A stretch of DNA of 39,151 bases. It comes from an uncultured Lachnospiraceae bacterium. Lineage in GTDB: Bacteria; Bacillota; Clostridia; Lachnospirales; Lachnospiraceae. Positions 24,330 to 33,205 of the stretch are shown here, piece by piece. The translations under genes and the position numbers were made by a program. Position 1 is the stretch's first letter. Each line of letters begins with the position of its first letter. The notes under the pieces are model-generated. The model saw nothing but the letters and a program-made list of their open reading frames with translations, searched no databases and was not told the DNA's origin. The stretch spans positions 1-39,151 of the forward strand of contig CAMNRH010000027.1 in assembly GCA_946552115.1 (NCBI GenBank), in the 5' to 3' direction.

Positions 24330-25363
24330 GGGCGGCAGCAATTGAATATTTGAAAGAAAGCAGAAAAAGAATCTGTCTGTATCTTGGATTCTCAGGGACT
24401 TTTTTTGTTGTTTTTGAGCTTTATGGAGTTCCAAAGGCGGCGATATGCTATGCTTTTTTGCTGGCGGGTTTCTGGCTGCTCATGTATGGATTGACAGGCT
24501 TTTTTCGCTATGTGCGGCATCACGGAGAGCTCCTGGAAGCGGAGAGCCGTATGGAGTCCGGGCTTGATTTTCTGCCGGTTCCAATCGGAATTATTGAGGA
24601 GGATTATCAGAGAATTCTCCGGGAATTGTATGACAGAAGTGTGGAGCTTGAATCGGAAAGCCGCATTGCAAGGCGTGAGATGACTGACTATTATGGGATG
24701 TGGGTGCATCAGGTGAAGACGCCGATTGCCGCGCTCCGCGTGTTGATTCAGGCTTATGAGAGCGCAGAAGATGAAAATGTAAGGCGGTTTGTCCGTGATA
24801 TGAAGCTTGAGCTCTTTAAGATAGAGCAATATGTGGAAATGGTTCTTACATATCTCAGAATGGAATCTATGTCGTCGGATCTCACTTTTGAGGTGTGCTC
24901 TCTGGATGATTTAATTTGTCAGGCGGTACGGAAATATTCACAGATGTTTATTTTGCAGAAAATTAAGCTCAAATATGAGCCGGTGAATCAAAAGGTTTTG
25001 ACAGACGGGAAATGGCTTGTGTTTGTGCTGGAGCAGCTGTTGTCCAATGCACTGAAATATACGGCGGTGAATGAGAGGCAGTCAGGGGGTGAAGAGGCCT
25101 GCATATCCATTTATGCGCAGAAAGAATGCCTGGTGATTGAGGATAACGGAATCGGAATTTATCCGGAGGATTTACCCCGGGTATTTGAAAAGGGTTTTAC
25201 AGGCTACAACGGCCGCAGTGATAAAAAATCAACAGGGATTGGCTTATATCTGTGTAGGTCAGTGATGGATAAATTAAAGCACGGGATTCGGATGGAGTCG
25301 CGGCCGGGAGAGGGAACGAAAGTGTTGCTTGGACTTTCCCGCGACAGTCTCCGGGTGGAATAA
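24326..25363 (+). CDS. Intramembrane-sensing histidine kinase, BceS-like
   Basis: A 345-residue kinase. It has two membrane helices (about 16-33 and 38-60) joined by only a few outside residues, the mark of intramembrane-sensing kinases that take their signal from a partner ABC transporter. The H-box is MWVHQVKTPIAALRVLIQ with His128, the N-box EQLLSNALKYT, and the G-boxes IEDNGIGI, FEKGFTG and STGIGLYL. VHQVKTPIAA is typical of the Bce group. The start overlaps the regulator stop as ATGA. Its activating signal would be flux through the BceAB-type transporter encoded next. Confidence 0.93.
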   Translation: MRAAAIEYLKESRKRICLYLGFSGTFFVVFELYGVPKAAICYAFLLAGFWLLMYGLTGFFRYVRHHGELLEAESRMESGLDFLPVPIGIIEEDYQRILRELYDRSVELESESRIARREMTDYYGMWVHQVKTPIAALRVLIQAYESAEDENVRRFVRDMKLELFKIEQYVEMVLTYLRMESMSSDLTFEVCSLDDLICQAVRKYSQMFILQKIKLKYEPVNQKVLTDGKWLVFVLEQLLSNALKYTAVNERQSGGEEACISIYAQKECLVIEDNGIGIYPEDLPRVFEKGFTGYNGRSDKKSTGIGLYLCRSVMDKLKHGIRMESRPGEGTKVLLGLSRDSLRVE

Positions 25364-25391
25364 ACCTTGCAAAAATGTAAGAAACGAGAGG

Positions 25392-25440
25392 GGAAATGTC
25401 ACCTAAATCAATGGCAGGACATTTTCCTTTTTTATATAAT
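25392..25440 (+). promoter_or_regulatory. Candidate activated promoter and inverted repeat before the BceAB-type genes
   Basis: GGAAATGTC (25392-25400) is mirrored by GACATTTTCC (25418-25427, one extra T). A TATAAT at 25435-25440 has no good -35 box (TGGCAG at 25412). An inverted repeat next to a -10 with a weak -35 suits activation by a response regulator. The hairpin with its T-run could also act as a partial terminator after the kinase gene. Confidence 0.5.
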
Positions 25441-25495
25441 GATGTCCGTAAGATAGTAATAAAGAACAATGAAAAAAAGAAAGGATGAAAAGCAG

Positions 25496-26263
25496 ATGGC
25501 ACTTTTAGATGTGAAAAATGTAAAGAAAATATATACAACCAGATTCGGAGGAAGCCAGGTGGAGGCTCTTCGGGATGTGAGCTTTTCTGTAGAGAATGGA
25601 GAATATGTGGCGATTATGGGTGAATCCGGATCCGGAAAGACAACGCTTCTTAATATATTGGCGGCGCTTGATAAGCCGACGGGCGGCAAGGTTATTCTTA
25701 AGGGAAATGATATTGGAAAAATTACGGAAAAAGAGATGGCAGCGTTCAGGAGGCAGAATCTGGGGTTCGTGTTTCAGGACTTTAATCTTCTGGATACGTT
25801 TTCTGTTCAGGATAATATCTTCCTTCCGCTGGTGCTTTCCGGCAGAAAATTCGAGGAGATGGAAAAAAAGCTTGCACCTGTCGCAAAAAGGCTCGGAATT
25901 GAGGAGATTTTAAAGAAGTTTCCTTACGAGGTGTCAGGAGGACAGAAGCAGCGGACGGCAGTTGCGAGAGCATTGATTACAAAGCCGCAGCTTATTTTGG
26001 CCGACGAGCCTACGGGAGCGCTCGATTCCCGTGCGTCAGACGAGCTTCTTTCGCTCTTTTCAGATATTAATGCGGACGGACAGACGGTTCTTATGGTTAC
26101 ACATAGCGTGAAAGCGGCCAGTACGGCTAAACGCATTCTTTTTATTAAGGATGGAGAGGTATTCCATCAATTGTACAGAGGAAATCTGACAAACGAGCAA
26201 ATGTATCAGAAAATTTCCGATACACTTACGGTACTGATGGCGGGAGGCGCAGAAAATGAATAG
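25496..26263 (+). CDS. BceA-type ABC transporter ATP-binding protein
   Basis: A 255-residue ATPase. I prefer the ATG at 25496 (MALLDVKNVKKIYTTRFGG, the usual start for this group) with AAAGGA 10 bases upstream, over the ATG at 25469, which has no clear ribosome site. Walker A is GESGSGKTT (42-50), the signature VSGGQKQR, Walker B LILADEPTGALDSRAS, and the switch His in VTHSVKAAS. It belongs to the LolD/MacB/BceA group. It drives the FtsX-type permease encoded next to remove or shield targets from bacitracin- or lantibiotic-like peptides. It overlaps the permease by 8 bases. Confidence 0.93.
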   Translation: MALLDVKNVKKIYTTRFGGSQVEALRDVSFSVENGEYVAIMGESGSGKTTLLNILAALDKPTGGKVILKGNDIGKITEKEMAAFRRQNLGFVFQDFNLLDTFSVQDNIFLPLVLSGRKFEEMEKKLAPVAKRLGIEEILKKFPYEVSGGQKQRTAVARALITKPQLILADEPTGALDSRASDELLSLFSDINADGQTVLMVTHSVKAASTAKRILFIKDGEVFHQLYRGNLTNEQMYQKISDTLTVLMAGGAENE

Positions 26264-28244
26264 GATGATTTATAGAAGACTTGCGATTACGAATATAAAA
26301 AATAACCGAAAAACCTATGTCCCGTATATTTTGACATCAATTTTAACAGTTATGATGTATTTTATTATGCATGGACTGGCGAGGAATGACAGTATCGGAC
26401 AGGGAAAGGTTTCTCAGATACTTATGTTGTCAGCGATTGTGATTATGATTTTTGCGGTGATTTTTCTGTTTTATACGAACAGCTTTTTGATTAAGCGCAG
26501 GAAAAAGGAAATCGGTGTTTATAATATTCTGGGAATGGGAAAAGGGCATATTGCGAAGATGCTTGCTCTTGAAACAATTGTCGTTGCAGGAACGAGTATC
26601 GGACTTGGGCTTTTGCTTGGCCTGCTTTTCAGTAAATTAATGTGGCTTTTGCTGACAAGAATGATTAATTATGATGTGAGAATGGAGTATATGGTCCGAA
26701 GAGAGACTGTTGTAAGTACGGTGATACTATTCTGTGTTATTTTTGCGATGTCCCTTATTTATAATCTGATGCAGATTAGTCTTTCCAATCCGGCAGAAAT
26801 TTTAAGAGGAGGCAACGTGGGAGAGAAGGAGCCAAAGACAAAACTTTTTCTTACGGTTTTGGGCCTGTTCCTTGTCGGAGGCGGATATTATATAGCGGTT
26901 ACGGTAGAGTCGCCGCTTGCTGCAATACAGCTCTTTTTTGTGGCTGTCATTATGGTAATACTGGGAACCTATGCGCTTTTCATAGCCGGAAGTATTGCTG
27001 TTCTTAAGCTGCTTCGCAAAAATAAGAAATTCTATTATCAGAGTCAGCATTTTACGGCGGTATCCGGTATGATTTACCGAATGAAGCAGAACGCGGCGGG
27101 ACTTGCAAATATTTGTATTTTAAGCACAATGGTGCTTGTGCTTGTGTCAACCTCCGTTTCCATGTATCTTGGGACCGAGGATATGCTGCATGTCAGATAT
27201 CCGAAAGAGGTATCTATATCAATGTTCAATGCTGATAGGGAGAAAGAGCGTAAGATGGAGGATATGATTGCGGAGACTCTTAAGGGACATCAGGTAGAAT
27301 GCGCAGATAAAACTATGACCCACTATGGAGCGGGTACGGCAATTAAGGATGGGGAAAAACTTCTTTTGTCTCCAAACGGAAGCTATGCGGACAGTGATGT
27401 CTGTGAAATCTATATGATTCCGAAAGAGGACTACCTGCGTATGACCGGAGAGGATGTCAGCCTGAAAGAGGATGAGGTTATCTTTTATACGACAAAAGAG
27501 GAAAAATATGGATGGGATATGCTGTATATTGAGGAGAAGCCGTATCGTATCGTAAAAGAACTGGATCATATGTGGACGGAGGCAAAAGAGAATAACAGAA
27601 TGACAGAGGCTGTTTATGTTGTATTTTCAGGAACAGAACAGATAGAGGAGTGGCTTCAGTATATCAATAAGATTACGAATGTGAAAAAAGAATGGGCAGA
27701 GCAGATGTACAGTATACGCTATGAGGTAAGCTTTGATTTGAAAGGAGAAAAAGCAGACTGTATTGCGGCGGAGGAAGAGCTTAAAGAGAGGACGGCGCGG
27801 GAGCTTGAAAATATACGGTGTGACAGCAGAGAAACAGAGCGGAGAGAATTTTACGGATTATACGGAGGACTTTTTTTTATCGGGATTTATTTGGGAGCGA
27901 TGTTCTTAATGGCAACTGTTTTAATTATTTATTATAAACAGATATCAGAGGGCTATGATGACAGAGAGAGGTATCAGATCATGCAAAAGGTAGGAATGGG
28001 GAGAAGAGAAGTGAAAAAATCAATCAAAAGTCAGGTGCTTTTAGTATTCTTTCTTCCGCTGGCCGTGGCGGTGCTGCATGTTTCGGTGGCATTCGGCGTA
28101 GTGAAAAAGCTTCTTTCTATCCTGTATCTTACGAATACACATCTGTTTTTTATCTGTACTTTAGGTACAATCGCTGTATTTGCAGTATTTTATGCAATCG
28201 TATACAGTGTGACGGCCCGGGAATATTATCGGATTGTCAAATAG
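26256..28244 (+). CDS. BceB-type ABC transporter permease (FtsX domain)
   Basis: A 662-residue permease. The N-terminus (YRRLAITNIKNNRKTYVPYI) is characteristic of BceB-like proteins. About ten membrane segments are arranged as 1+3 at the N-terminal side (FtsX-type domain, with KRRKKEIGVYNILGMGKGHI), a central group, a large outside domain of about 220 residues (residues about 310-530, including YGWDMLYIEEKPYRIVKELD), and a C-terminal FtsX set (ERYQIMQKVGMGRREVKKSI). The large outside loop determines peptide specificity in characterised relatives. With the upstream kinase and regulator it forms a complete sense-and-resist module. Confidence 0.93.
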   Translation: MNRMIYRRLAITNIKNNRKTYVPYILTSILTVMMYFIMHGLARNDSIGQGKVSQILMLSAIVIMIFAVIFLFYTNSFLIKRRKKEIGVYNILGMGKGHIAKMLALETIVVAGTSIGLGLLLGLLFSKLMWLLLTRMINYDVRMEYMVRRETVVSTVILFCVIFAMSLIYNLMQISLSNPAEILRGGNVGEKEPKTKLFLTVLGLFLVGGGYYIAVTVESPLAAIQLFFVAVIMVILGTYALFIAGSIAVLKLLRKNKKFYYQSQHFTAVSGMIYRMKQNAAGLANICILSTMVLVLVSTSVSMYLGTEDMLHVRYPKEVSISMFNADREKERKMEDMIAETLKGHQVECADKTMTHYGAGTAIKDGEKLLLSPNGSYADSDVCEIYMIPKEDYLRMTGEDVSLKEDEVIFYTTKEEKYGWDMLYIEEKPYRIVKELDHMWTEAKENNRMTEAVYVVFSGTEQIEEWLQYINKITNVKKEWAEQMYSIRYEVSFDLKGEKADCIAAEEELKERTARELENIRCDSRETERREFYGLYGGLFFIGIYLGAMFLMATVLIIYYKQISEGYDDRERYQIMQKVGMGRREVKKSIKSQVLLVFFLPLAVAVLHVSVAFGVVKKLLSILYLTNTHLFFICTLGTIAVFAVFYAIVYSVTAREYYRIVK

Positions 28245-28245
28245 G

Positions 28246-28275
28246 TTGACAGATTGCAATTTCCGGTTGTATTGT
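28246..28275 (+). promoter_or_regulatory. Possible promoter of the cupin gene
   Basis: TTGACA (28246-28251), an 18-base spacer and TATTGT (28270-28275). The -35 matches consensus and the -10 is a 4 of 6 match. It starts two bases after the permease stop, so the cupin gene may be both read through and independently transcribed. Confidence 0.5.
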
Positions 28276-28302
28276 AATAGTAAAAGGGCAGGAGGGATTA
28301 CT

Positions 28303-28656
28303 ATGACAAGGGCAGAGGAAAGAACGATTGTAAAGGCGGAGCATGTAAACGGCGGCGCGGGATATATTTTAAAAGAGGCATTACTTCAGAAAGAAGAGCT
28401 TGGAGAACACTGCAGGATGTTCACAAGGGTAACAATTCCGGCAAGATGCGGGTTGGGTTATCATGAACATCACGGAGAAACAGAAACCTATTATATTTTA
28501 AGCGGAAGAGGAGTGTATAACGATAACGGAACAGAGGTTCCGGCAGAAGCGGGAGATGTGTTTTTTTGTAAAAGCAGCGCCGGACACGGGCTTGTAAATA
28601 CCGGAGATTATGATTTGTCGTTTGTGGCGTTAATATTGGGGACGGGGGAAAATTAA
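28303..28656 (+). CDS. Small cupin-domain protein
   Basis: A 117-residue single-domain cupin. I chose the ATG at 28303 because GGAGGG lies just upstream; a longer frame from 28234 has no ribosome site. The metal-binding pattern is present: GLGYHEHHGETETYYILSG (two His and a Glu), then the second motif EAGDVFFCKSSAGHGLVN with a third His. Such stand-alone cupins bind a divalent metal and can be isomerases, dioxygenases or sensors; no substrate can be named. The last residues, GTGEN, are encoded by the GGGGAC-type hairpin repeat, so the natural C-terminus has probably been replaced. It ends tail-to-tail with the aminotransferase gene, overlapping by four bases. Confidence 0.85.
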   Translation: MTRAEERTIVKAEHVNGGAGYILKEALLQKEELGEHCRMFTRVTIPARCGLGYHEHHGETETYYILSGRGVYNDNGTEVPAEAGDVFFCKSSAGHGLVNTGDYDLSFVALILGTGEN

Positions 28657-28671
28657 AAAAACCCCGTCCCC
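28638..28671. repeat. GGGGAC-type hairpin shared by two convergent gene ends
   Basis: GGGGACGGGG (28638-28647) pairs perfectly with CCCCGTCCCC (28662-28671) around a 14-base A-rich loop. The stop codon of the cupin gene (28654-28656) and that of the convergent aminotransferase gene (28653-28655 on the other strand) are both in the loop. It can act as a two-way terminator: on the minus strand the stem is followed by a T-rich stretch. Confidence 0.75.
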
Positions 28672-29759
28672 AGTTGCGCAGCAATGCACCTGATGAGCCG
28701 ATCATTGTCTTTTGGCATCATGATGCAGAAGCGGATATATTCTCCTTTTAAGCTTTTGAATGAGGAGCAGTCCCGTATCATCATTCCCTCTTTTATAGCT
28801 GCTTCAAATATTTTGAAAGAAGTGATTCCCTCTTTTGCCAGCCGGACAAGGATGAAGTTTCCGTAAGGTTTGTAGACTTTTACTCCCGGCATGTCCGAAA
28901 GCTGCGTATAAAGCCTGTCACGTTCTGAGCAGATGAGCTTTCGCGTTTCGGCGATGTAGGAAGTGTCCTTTAACATCCTTTCTCCGGCGAAAGCGCCGAC
29001 GCTGTTTAAGCTCCAGGGGTTTTGATATGTCTGGAGCGCTAAAAGGAATTCTTTATTGGATGTAATTCCGTAGCCGAATCTGAGGCCCGGTGCGGCAAAG
29101 AATTTGGAGACGCCGCGGATCACCATCAGGTTACCGTACCGCGAGGTGAGGGGAACGGCCGTAGTTTCGGCCACATCGGGAGCGAATTCGACATAGGTTT
29201 CATCAATCATAACGAAGATGTTCCTTTTTTGGGCAGCAGTAAGAAGAGTTTCAAGCCTCCCGTGAGTAATTGCGGACGAGGTCGGGTTATTTGGATTGCA
29301 TAAAATTATCAAATCAGTGCCCTCTGCTATGAATTGCAGAAAGCTTTCAATGTTCAGCTCGAAGTTATCGGATTCCCTTAAATGATATTCGTATGTTTCG
29401 CTGCCGTTTAAGCCGAGCTCCCGTTCATATTCGGAATAAGTCGGGCCAAGGATAAGAGTTTTCTTCGGTTTTCTCTGGCTTATGAGGAGAGAAATAAGCT
29501 CTGTGGAACCGTTTCCCACCGCGATACAGGATGGAGCTACGCCGCAATAGACGCCGATGGTTTCTTTCAGGCCCGTATAATTCCTGTCAGGATATGAAGA
29601 AATAATATCCCAATTTGAAGATAACTCTTTTTTTACTGTTTCAGGGATGCCGAGAGGGTTTACATTTGCTCCGAATTTAATGATTTTTTCAGGTGCAATT
29701 TGATAATATTCTGAAATTTTTTCTAAATCACTTCCGTGAAATTCAATTTTTTCCCCCAT
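28653..29759 (-). CDS. PLP-dependent aminotransferase, HisC/CobD-like
   Basis: A 368-residue fold-type I enzyme, close in size to histidinol-phosphate aminotransferase (HisC) and threonine-phosphate decarboxylase (CobD). The N-terminus (FHGSDLEKISEYYQIAPEKI, FGANVNPLGIPETV) follows the CobD pattern HGG.....Y.......D.S.N.NPLG. PLP-site residues are Asn156 in CNPNNPTS, Asp186 in MIDETYVEF, the Schiff-base Lys219 in RGVSKFFAAPGLRFGYG, and the C-terminal Arg in YIRFCIM. No cobalamin or histidine genes adjoin, so the substrate remains open. AAAGGAG precedes the ATG. The final QLGTGFF residues come from the hairpin repeat, as in the convergent cupin gene. Confidence 0.85.
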   Translation of the reverse strand: MGEKIEFHGSDLEKISEYYQIAPEKIIKFGANVNPLGIPETVKKELSSNWDIISSYPDRNYTGLKETIGVYCGVAPSCIAVGNGSTELISLLISQRKPKKTLILGPTYSEYERELGLNGSETYEYHLRESDNFELNIESFLQFIAEGTDLIILCNPNNPTSSAITHGRLETLLTAAQKRNIFVMIDETYVEFAPDVAETTAVPLTSRYGNLMVIRGVSKFFAAPGLRFGYGITSNKEFLLALQTYQNPWSLNSVGAFAGERMLKDTSYIAETRKLICSERDRLYTQLSDMPGVKVYKPYGNFILVRLAKEGITSFKIFEAAIKEGMMIRDCSSFKSLKGEYIRFCIMMPKDNDRLIRCIAAQLGTGFF

Positions 29760-29808
29760 ATTTAGTCTCCTTTCACAAAGGAAATTTTAAGATTTTGTGT
29801 TTCGGGCA

Positions 29809-29838
29809 TTGCCATTACTACTCAAACAATGCTATAAT
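29809..29838 (+). promoter_or_regulatory. Promoter of the DUF5717 operon
   Basis: TTGCCA (29809-29814), an 18-base spacer and TATAAT (29833-29838), about 50 bases before the TTG start at 29891. It lies in the divergent spacer shared with the aminotransferase gene. Confidence 0.7.
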
Positions 29839-29890
29839 TTATTATACGTATGTTTTCAGAAAAATGCAACGAAAGATGCAGGTGTAGAGC

Positions 29891-32800
29891 TTGAAAAACA
29901 AAATCCAGAAATTTTCAAAAGGGAACTTCCGGATTCCGAGGCCGGAGGTTGTGTTTGAGGAAACGAATCTGGTACTGATTATTGGAGAAGGGGAAGTATT
30001 CAGGGGGAGTTTCTTGATTAAAAGCAATAATGATAGCGCGATACGGGGGCTTATCTACCCGTCTTCTTTTCGTGTACATTTGAAAGATTCCGGATTTGAC
30101 GGAAATCCGGCGAGAGTGGAATTTACTTATGACGGAAAAGGACTTCCGCCGGGACATGTGGAGGAAGGAAAGTTTACAGTCGTATGTACGGGCGGAGAGT
30201 ATGAGCTTTCCTTTACGGCGATTGTTGAGAAGCCTTATGTGATGACAGCATATGGAAAGGTACAGAATACGGACGATTTCAGAAAGCTTGCGATAAAGGA
30301 TTATTCCGAGGCGGCCCGCCTGTTTCGCTCGAAAGATTTTTACAGTGTTTTAAAATATGAAAATGAACGTATTTTTTATCTGTATGACAATATGCGTAAA
30401 TGGTCGTTAGGAGAGCAGGCGCTGGAGGAATTTCTTGTAGGAATTAAGCAGAAAGAGTGTATCTTCCTTACGCTTCAGGGAGAAGGAATGCTGTTTGAGG
30501 ATGTGGACCAGTCTACAAAAGGCGGTGTCACCCTGATGAAGAATACCTGGGGATATATGCCGATTCATATTGAGACAAACGGGAAATTCCTGAAAGCGTC
30601 AAGGACTGAGATTACGACGGAAGAGTTTGTCGGAAATACATATGAGGTAGAGTATATCGTGCGGCCGGAATTTTTACACGGAGGGCGTAATTATGGTGCG
30701 ATTACTTTTGTTACGCCTTATGAAACGCTGACTTATGGCGTCGAGGTTCTCCAAAATCAGGATTATGATGAAAATCATCATGTTCCGGAGCTTTTGACGG
30801 CGCAGGTTTTAAAAGAATATATCGGCTATGTCGCAGGAAGGATGGAGCTTAAAAACTGGGTGGAGAGCGCGGTTGAAAAGCTTTTGTCCATCCGGAAGAT
30901 TGAACCTCAGAGCGAGATGTACCAGCTTGTACAGGCTCATATTTATATTATTGGAAACCGGATGGAGGAAGCAAAGTGGATTTTGGAAAATTATAATTAT
31001 AACAGATTTGCGATTGGAAAGGATCCGATAACGAATTGCTATTATCTGTTTCTTACGGCACTGATTCGTGCAAATCGTGCGCATACGGAGAGGGTGCTGG
31101 ATGAGATTGGAAAAACCTATCTTCGTCACCAGGATTCGTGGACGCTTTTGTACATGCTGTTGCAGCTGGATGCCAGATATAAAAATCCATATAAGAGGCT
31201 GGAGGCGCTAGAGCAGCAGTATGAATTTGAAATTCATGATGTACTATTTTATCTGGAGTCGTATTTATGCTATCAGGAAAAGCCGACGTTATTGAAAAAG
31301 CTTGGAGATTTCGAGATTCATGTACTTAATTTTGCTGCAAAGCACCGCCTGATTTCAAAAGAGGTCGCTTTGTATGTATCGAATATTGCAAGCCAGCGCA
31401 AGGAATTCAGTCCGGAGCTGTTTCGTATTCTGGAGCGCATCTATAAAATGTACAGCGAGCCAATGATATTAAATACAATCTGTACGCTTCTGATAAAGGG
31501 GAATAAGACAGAACAGAGATATTTTACATGGTATCAGAAAGCAGTTGAGGAAGAGCTTCGGATTGCCAGATTGTATGAGTATTATATGATAACCCTGAAT
31601 GAAAACACATTCAGAGGGGCGCTGCCGAAAACGATTCTTTTATATTTCATGCATGGGAATGCTCTTGATTATAAAAAGGCTGCATTTCTTTATGCGAATT
31701 TGCTGTCCCATGGAGATGACGAGGAGTTGTATCTTGGATACAGAGAGCAGATGGTAAACTTTACATGGGAGCAGCTTATGAAGCGTCATATTTCAGAACC
31801 GTTAAGGATTTTGTATAAACGGTTCTGTACGGCGGACGAGATGGATGAACAGCGCATGGAAGCAATGCGTGACGTGTGTTATTCCTATGAGATTACAACA
31901 AAGGTTCCGAACATGAAGTGCGTGTTAGTTATCGAAAAGGACGGGGAAATCCGTCAGCGCATTCCCTACGGTAAGGAGGGGGCGATTATCCGTCTCTATG
32001 ATAAGGAGTCAAGGATTGTATGGGAATCGATAGAAGGACGGTATTATACAGATTCTATTGTATATGAGACGAGACGCCTTTTTTATGAACCGCGTTTCTT
32101 AGAGATGTGCAAGAAGTTTGCGGATGCCTCCGGTATTTGGCAGGAGCAGGGAGAGGATGAGGAGATTTCTTTTGAAAGTATAAGGATAAAAGGTATTGAC
32201 TGCTTTGAGGAGAAAGAAGTATTTAAGCTTTGCAGTGCTGCTGTCAGGGATGAAAATTACCGGGAAGATGATTTTTTAATTTATTTATGTTTCGAGATGT
32301 TTAAGAGGCAGCAGTATGACAAGGTCACGCTTTTGTATCTTGCCAATTTTTACTGTGGGGCGACAAGAGATATGAAAAAACTGTGGCATACTGCGCGGGA
32401 ATATGGGATTCCGGTGTATAAGCTCGGAGAGAGAATTATTACGCAGATGGTTTTTTCCGAAAATGTTTTTGGCGAGGAGCAGATATTCGAGGATTATTAT
32501 GATTCCGGAAACGCTTATTTCCGTCTGAAGCAGGCATATCTGGCGTTTGTGTCCAGGGAATATATTATTCGGGGCCGCGGCCTTGAGGAATGTGTGTTTC
32601 GGATTATTGCACAGGAGTGCGACGAGAAAGAAGAATTGACAGATGTGTGTAAAATTGCGCTGCTGGATTATTATGCGGGGCGGGATTATCCGGCTGATAT
32701 TGAGCCGGTGCTTCACCAGGTTTTAAGGGAAATGTGCGAAAAGCAGCTTGTGCTTCCGGGCTATATGAAATATAAGGATGCATGGCTCAGGGAGGTGCAG

Positions 32801-33175
32801 CTTTATGATAAGGCGATGATTTTTTATCAGGCTGCCGACGGCAGCAAGGTGCAGCTGTTTTATAAAAGAAAAACCGAGGAGCGGGAGTCTCTCGGTTATC
32901 AGTCGGAAATACTGGTTCCGGTATTTGAGAATCTGTATGTGAAGCAGTTTATTTTGTATGAGGATGAATCTGTAAATTATTATATCCAGGAAACAAACGG
33001 AAAAGAAAGTATTTCTACGGAAAAAGAGGTGCTGAAAAATGAATCCGGTATCCGTGCCGGCAGGTTCGGAAAAATTAATGAGATGATAAGCTTAAGCCCG
33101 GCAAAACGGAAAAAGAAAATGCTTGAGTATGAGGAAGAAGAGATACTTGCTGAAAGGTTGTTTAAAGTATATTGA
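29891..33175 (+). CDS. Large DUF5717-family protein of unknown function
   Basis: A 1,094-residue protein. The start is TTG at 29891: an in-frame stop lies two codons upstream and AGGTG precedes it. Residues 1-130 are beta-rich (KGNFRIPRPEVVFEETNLVL, GEVFRGSFLIKSNN, GKFTVVCTGGEYELSFTAIV), like an immunoglobulin-type module. Residues 130-650 are mainly helical with TPR-like character (SEAARLFRSKDFYSVLKYEN, AHIYIIGNRMEEAKWILENY). The remainder mixes strands and helices (MKCVLVIEKDGEIRQRIPYG). There is no signal peptide and no membrane segment, so it should be cytoplasmic. I recall the family as DUF5717, common in Lachnospiraceae. It is followed after 30 bases by the Hsp70/actin-like gene. No enzymatic motif is visible. 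Confidence 0.85.
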   Translation: MKNKIQKFSKGNFRIPRPEVVFEETNLVLIIGEGEVFRGSFLIKSNNDSAIRGLIYPSSFRVHLKDSGFDGNPARVEFTYDGKGLPPGHVEEGKFTVVCTGGEYELSFTAIVEKPYVMTAYGKVQNTDDFRKLAIKDYSEAARLFRSKDFYSVLKYENERIFYLYDNMRKWSLGEQALEEFLVGIKQKECIFLTLQGEGMLFEDVDQSTKGGVTLMKNTWGYMPIHIETNGKFLKASRTEITTEEFVGNTYEVEYIVRPEFLHGGRNYGAITFVTPYETLTYGVEVLQNQDYDENHHVPELLTAQVLKEYIGYVAGRMELKNWVESAVEKLLSIRKIEPQSEMYQLVQAHIYIIGNRMEEAKWILENYNYNRFAIGKDPITNCYYLFLTALIRANRAHTERVLDEIGKTYLRHQDSWTLLYMLLQLDARYKNPYKRLEALEQQYEFEIHDVLFYLESYLCYQEKPTLLKKLGDFEIHVLNFAAKHRLISKEVALYVSNIASQRKEFSPELFRILERIYKMYSEPMILNTICTLLIKGNKTEQRYFTWYQKAVEEELRIARLYEYYMITLNENTFRGALPKTILLYFMHGNALDYKKAAFLYANLLSHGDDEELYLGYREQMVNFTWEQLMKRHISEPLRILYKRFCTADEMDEQRMEAMRDVCYSYEITTKVPNMKCVLVIEKDGEIRQRIPYGKEGAIIRLYDKESRIVWESIEGRYYTDSIVYETRRLFYEPRFLEMCKKFADASGIWQEQGEDEEISFESIRIKGIDCFEEKEVFKLCSAAVRDENYREDDFLIYLCFEMFKRQQYDKVTLLYLANFYCGATRDMKKLWHTAREYGIPVYKLGERIITQMVFSENVFGEEQIFEDYYDSGNAYFRLKQAYLAFVSREYIIRGRGLEECVFRIIAQECDEKEELTDVCKIALLDYYAGRDYPADIEPVLHQVLREMCEKQLVLPGYMKYKDAWLREVQLYDKAMIFYQAADGSKVQLFYKRKTEERESLGYQSEILVPVFENLYVKQFILYEDESVNYYIQETNGKESISTEKEVLKNESGIRAGRFGKINEMISLSPAKRKKKMLEYEEEEILAERLFKVY

Positions 33176-33205
33176 TGACTGAAAATCTGCGATGAGGGAG
33201 GATGG

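Noticed and set aside
25469-25495. Nine-residue longer start for the BceA-type ATPase
   Set aside because: There is no ribosome site before 25469, and related proteins begin at the MALL-type start found at 25496.
28234-28302. Longer N-terminus for the cupin protein
   Set aside because: It overlaps the permease end and the candidate promoter and has no ribosome site; the ATG at 28303 follows GGAGGG.
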